Shown here: piece by piece, positions 57,871 to 64,000 of the stretch
Position numbering within the stretch: the stretch's first letter is position 1
How the letters are laid out: each line of letters starts with the position of its first letter
NCBI GenBank assembly: GCA_044222225.1
Contig: JBGANR010000012.1
Span: forward strand, 62,001-126,000
DNA length: 64,000 nt
Source of the DNA: JBGANR01 sp044222225
GTDB taxonomy: Bacteria > Actinomycetota > Actinomycetes > Mycobacteriales > Mycobacteriaceae
Direction: 5' to 3'
Position numbers and translations under genes: made by a program
The notes under the pieces: model-generated
Databases searched by the model: none
Seen by the model: the letters and a program-made list of their open reading frames with translations, nothing else
What the model was told of the DNA's origin: nothing

Positions 57871-58115
57871 CATACTGAACGACGCGTCGATCCGGCCATC
57901 ACCGGGGAGCATCCGGAAGAACGGTCCGCGAGGACCCAGTAGAACCGGACGGGACGGGCCCGTCACAGCCCGAACGGCCTGAAGGCCCGACCCGCGGAGT
58001 GCGGGCGACGTCTTCGCGCCGGCCGAGTGGCGGCCGATCCGGCCGCAAGCGGGGTGGTACCGCGGTCGTCATCGATCGTCCCCGTGCCGAGACCTGATTC
58101 TCTAGGCACGAGGAG
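57871..58115 (+). ncRNA. T-box leader of ileS
   Basis: A probable -10 CATACT lies at 57871. The leader has CCGGCCATCACCGGGGAGC with the isoleucine specifier ATC at 57898-57900 in an ultrashort stem I, a long middle stem region, and the T-box GGGGTGGTACCGCGG at 58051-58065, which pairs with the free CCA end of uncharged tRNA. In actinobacteria such ileS T-boxes act on translation by freeing the ribosome binding site, here AGGAG at 58111-58115. No gene lies in 57725-58120. Confidence 0.9.
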
Positions 58116-58120
58116 TACAC

Positions 58121-61342
<3,222 letters not shown>

Positions 61343-61349
61343 CGCGGAT

Positions 61350-61379
61350 GGCCCGGGCTCGTCGAGGCGAGCCCGGGCC
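61350..61379. terminator. Bidirectional terminator between ileS and the hydrolase gene
   Basis: GGCCCGGGCTCG (61350-61361) pairs exactly with CGAGCCCGGGCC (61368-61379) around a six-base loop. It lies between two convergent genes whose stops are 42 bases apart. Confidence 0.8.
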
Positions 61380-61384
61380 CGCGT

Positions 61385-62512
61385 TCAGAGGGCGCCGAGG
61401 ATCGCCGTGAGATAGGCCTCGGACCGATCGGAGCCGATGATGCCCGGCGCCATCTTGTTCATGACGTACGAGACCGTCATCCGGCGCTCCGGGAACATGA
61501 CCGTGAGCGATCCGCCCCAGCCGCCCCAGAAGCAGATCCGCTCGTCCGGGATGTAGGGGATCGTCGCGGGTTCGGGCAGCCCGAAGCCGATTCCCCAGCG
61601 CAGCGGGATGCCGAGCACGAGGTCGACGCCGCGCGCCTGCTCGTCGAAGATGCGGTCGACGGTCGCGGGTGAGAGCGACACCCCGTCGACCGAGCCGCGG
61701 GAGATCACCGACAGCGCGCGGACGAGGGCGCGGGCATTGGTGTGCGCGTTGAGTGCGCCCATGTCGGCGCGTCGCCAGGCGATCGTGTTGGCGGCGGCCG
61801 CGGAGGCGACGGGGCCGGTGAAGGTGCGGACGACGGGCGCGTCGGGCGGCAGCGAGCCCAGGTCGAACGGAAGCGGCGGCGGCGGGACGATCTCGGCGAT
61901 GCGCGCGTCGTCGGCCTCTTTGGCGCCGATCTGCAGGTCGACGCCCAGCGGCCCGGCGATCTCGTCGGCGACGAACTGCTTGAGGGTCCGCCCGGTCACC
62001 CGGCGCACGATCTCGCCGAGCAGATGGCCCTGGTTGTTGGCGTGATACCCCGACGCCGTACCCGGCTCCCACCACGGCGCCTGTCGCGCCAGCTGCTCGA
62101 CGGCCTTGTCCCAGTCGTACATGTCCTCGACGGTCCACGGCCGGTCCCAGCCGGACACCCCGGAGGTGTGCGCCATGAGCTGGCGCACGGGGATCGTGTC
62201 CTTGCCGTTCTGGGCGAACTCCGGCCAGTAGCGGGCGACCGGCGCGTCGAGGTCGACGAGCCCGCGATCGACGAGCAGCAGCACGGCCAGCGCGGTGATC
62301 TCCTTGGACGTCGACCAGACGTTGACGATCGTGTCGCGCTCCCACGGCAGCGTCCGCGCGGCGTCCCGGTGGCCGCCCCAGAGGTCGACGACGGTCTCGC
62401 CGTCGATGTCGACCGCGATCGCGGCGCCGAGCTCGTTGCCGGAGGCCAACTGAGCCTCGAGTTCGGTCCGGACCGCGCCGAAGCGCTCGTCGTGGGTGCC
62501 GCCGATCTCCAT
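61385..62512 (-). CDS. Class C beta-lactamase-fold serine hydrolase
   Basis: Product of 375 residues. Nucleophile motif STSKEI (SxxK), SGYHANNQG (YxN) and GGWGGSL near the C-terminus in place of HTG/KTG. No signal peptide, so the protein is probably cytosolic: an esterase or peptidase of the EstB/LipL type rather than a beta-lactamase. ATG 62512 with GGGAGGG upstream; a longer frame to 62635 lacks family sequence. Substrate unknown. Divergent from the aconitase X gene. Confidence 0.9.
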   Translation of the reverse strand: MEIGGTHDERFGAVRTELEAQLASGNELGAAIAVDIDGETVVDLWGGHRDAARTLPWERDTIVNVWSTSKEITALAVLLLVDRGLVDLDAPVARYWPEFAQNGKDTIPVRQLMAHTSGVSGWDRPWTVEDMYDWDKAVEQLARQAPWWEPGTASGYHANNQGHLLGEIVRRVTGRTLKQFVADEIAGPLGVDLQIGAKEADDARIAEIVPPPPLPFDLGSLPPDAPVVRTFTGPVASAAAANTIAWRRADMGALNAHTNARALVRALSVISRGSVDGVSLSPATVDRIFDEQARGVDLVLGIPLRWGIGFGLPEPATIPYIPDERICFWGGWGGSLTVMFPERRMTVSYVMNKMAPGIIGSDRSEAYLTAILGAL

Positions 62513-62700
62513 GTGCCCTCCCGGTCGTCTGACGCGTGGCCCGCGCCTCGTCCATTCTGCGACCGCGTCGACGGGGCGGGGCGCGTTTCTTGAATGCGGG
62601 CTCATGTTCCGGAACGGTCGGCGATCGGCCGGCACCGTAGTAGTGTAATGTCACATGGCGTGAGGCGGCGAGCGTGTGCCGCGTCGAGAGAAGGGGTGCG

Positions 62701-63972
62701 ATGAGCGGACTGACGCTGACGGCCGACGAACAGGGCATGCTCGACGGCGCCGACGGACCCGCCGTGGCCCTCGCGATGCGGGTGGTGACGTCGCTGGCCC
62801 GGGCCTCCGGTGCCGAGCGGCTCGTCGAGATCGTCGGCGCGCACATCGATTCGTGCCTCTACCACGGTCCCGTCGGCCTCGACTTCGTGCGCCGGCTGCG
62901 CGATCTCGGTGGCCAGGTGCGGGTGCCGACGACGCTCAACGTCGGCGCGCTCGACCTGCTGCATCCGACGCTCGTCCGCGCTGACCCGCATCTGCCGCAC
63001 GCCGCGGCGCGCGAGACGATGACGGCCTACGCCGACCTCGGCGCCCGGCCGACCTACACCTGCGCGCCGTATCAGCACGAGGCCCGGCCTGGGCTCGGCG
63101 AGCACGTCGCGTGGGCGGAGTCGAATGCCATCGCCTTCGCCAACACGGTGCTCGGCGCGCGAACGGACCGCTACGGCGACTTCCTCGACATCTGCGCCGC
63201 GCTCACCGGCCGCGCGCCGTACGCCGGGCTGCACCGCGACGAGGCGCGCGCGGCGCGGATCGTCCTCGACGTCACCGGTGTGCCGGGCATCGACGACCCG
63301 GACGAGGTGACCGCGGCGGGCATCGGCTCGCTGCTCGGACGCATCGCGGGCACCTCGGTGGCGGCGATCGTCGGACTGCCCGGTGACCTCTCGGAGGACC
63401 GGCTCAAGGCGATCTGTGCGACCGGGGCGTCGTCGGGGTCCGTGGCGCTCGTCCACGTCGTCGGGCGGACGCCCGAGGCCCCGACCCTCGACGCCGCGTT
63501 GCAGGGACGAGACCCGGAGCGTGTCGTCACCGTCACCGAGGCCGACCTCGCCGCCGAGATCGCCCGGTTGTCGACAGCCCCGGCCGGTGCGGTAGACGCC
63601 GTCTGCGTCGGTACGCCGCACGCGAGTCTCGCCGAGCTCGGCGAGCTGGCCCGGCTCGCGGCGGCCGGGCCGCCCGTCGCCGATGGGATGCACGCCGTCG
63701 TCAACACTTCGCGGGGCACGCTGCTGCTCGCGCGCGAGGGCGGCGTCGCCGATGCGCTGCGGGCCGCCGGCTGGACGATCCTCACCGACACCTGCTCGTA
63801 CATGACGCCGGTGCTGCCGCCGGAGGTCCGCACGGTGGCGACCAACTCCGGCAAGTGGGCGTCGTACGCGCCCGTCAACCTCGGTGTCGACGTCGTGCTG
63901 ACGACCACCGCCGGGTGCGTCGACGCCGCGCGGACCGGCCGCGCCGTGCCGAGAGGAGCGCATCGTGGCTGA
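62701..63972 (+). CDS. Aconitase X catalytic (large) subunit
   Basis: Product of 423 residues. DUF521/AcnX features: EIVGAHIDSCLYHG near residue 41, VPTTLNVGALD, TCAPYQHEARPGLGEHVAWAESNAI (Cys for the iron-sulfur cluster region), and C-terminal TDTCSYMTPVL and TNSGKWASYAPVNLG. Relatives dehydrate cis-3-hydroxy-L-proline in bacteria or mevalonate 5-phosphate in archaea. Which applies here cannot be read from sequence. ATG has GAAGGGG upstream. Overlaps the small-subunit gene by 8 bases. Confidence 0.88.
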   Translation: MSGLTLTADEQGMLDGADGPAVALAMRVVTSLARASGAERLVEIVGAHIDSCLYHGPVGLDFVRRLRDLGGQVRVPTTLNVGALDLLHPTLVRADPHLPHAAARETMTAYADLGARPTYTCAPYQHEARPGLGEHVAWAESNAIAFANTVLGARTDRYGDFLDICAALTGRAPYAGLHRDEARAARIVLDVTGVPGIDDPDEVTAAGIGSLLGRIAGTSVAAIVGLPGDLSEDRLKAICATGASSGSVALVHVVGRTPEAPTLDAALQGRDPERVVTVTEADLAAEIARLSTAPAGAVDAVCVGTPHASLAELGELARLAAAGPPVADGMHAVVNTSRGTLLLAREGGVADALRAAGWTILTDTCSYMTPVLPPEVRTVATNSGKWASYAPVNLGVDVVLTTTAGCVDAARTGRAVPRGAHRG

Positions 63973-64000
63973 CCGGAACACGGGATCGATCGTCGGGGTC
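63965..64000 (+). CDS. Start of the aconitase X small subunit (cut by window end)
   Basis: GTG at 63965, with AGAGGAG six bases upstream, opens a frame reading VADRNTGSIVGV that runs off the window. Its overlap with the large-subunit gene is the usual arrangement for the DUF126 small subunit. Only 12 codons are visible, so the identity rests on context. Confidence 0.45.
   Translation, partial: MADRNTGSIVGV

Overview
The window is chromosomal DNA of a high-GC actinobacterium of the order Mycobacteriales, outside the genera Mycobacterium and Corynebacterium. This rests on gene content and order. From trpD (533) to wag31 (57108) the genes follow, with insertions and losses, the order I know from the Mycobacterium tuberculosis Rv2192c-to-Rv2144c segment: trpD, a DEDDh/GIY-YIG nuclease, NlpC/P60 hydrolases, pimB', fadD15, SRPBCC proteins, an ArsA-like protein, an acyltransferase, the AS-type exoribonuclease, aroG, pknL with its DNA-binding substrate, mptA, idsA2, metF, lppM, a GNAT protein, DUF3040, and the division and cell-wall (dcw) cluster. 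The genus cannot be fixed from the sequence alone; Gordonia, Tsukamurella, Williamsia or Dietzia-like lineages are all possible. I see no phage, transposase, CRISPR array, rRNA or tRNA.

Layout. 1-6.6 kb: trpD, a stand-alone Lrp-type ligand-binding domain, an MFS exporter facing a LacI regulator across a perfect 28-bp palindrome, the nuclease and a small CxxC protein. 6.6-13 kb: a c-di-AMP (ydaO-type) riboswitch in front of an NlpC/P60 hydrolase, a second NlpC/P60 protein overlapping pimB', an orphan 355-residue protein and a fadD15-like ligase. 13-20 kb: a co-directional run of SRPBCC proteins, ArsA-like protein, ROK kinase, PlsC acyltransferase, exoribonuclease, aroG and an antiporter. 20-35 kb: carotenoid genes (GGPP synthase, crtB, crtI, CrtO-type oxidase, CruF-type hydratase, GT2 glycosyltransferase) interleaved with genes for lipoarabinomannan-type glycans (mptA, lppM), plus pknL and metF. 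36-57 kb: the dcw cluster from mraZ to wag31 with SepF and YggT. 57-64 kb: T-box-controlled ileS, a class C beta-lactamase-fold hydrolase and an aconitase X large subunit, with the small subunit cut by the window end.

The most unusual observation is in the dcw cluster. There is no intact murF between murE and mraY. Instead murE runs on in frame into a region that looks like only the C-terminal third of MurF, with its DAYNANP-type motif lost. The ATP-binding part of MurF is missing, so an essential D-Ala-D-Ala adding enzyme must be supplied from elsewhere or the chimera does something new.

Other points: two copies of an 81-85 bp element with terminal inverted repeats that supply the 3' ends of mptA and a glycosyltransferase gene; three genes (trpD, aroG, murE) with the same -10 hexamer TAGGGT exactly seven bases before the start codon, as expected for leaderless mRNAs; an inverted pair of identical 16-bp MraZ-box-like sequences in front of mraZ; a 16-bp tandem duplication across the rsmH start; and an 11-residue repeat array in Wag31.
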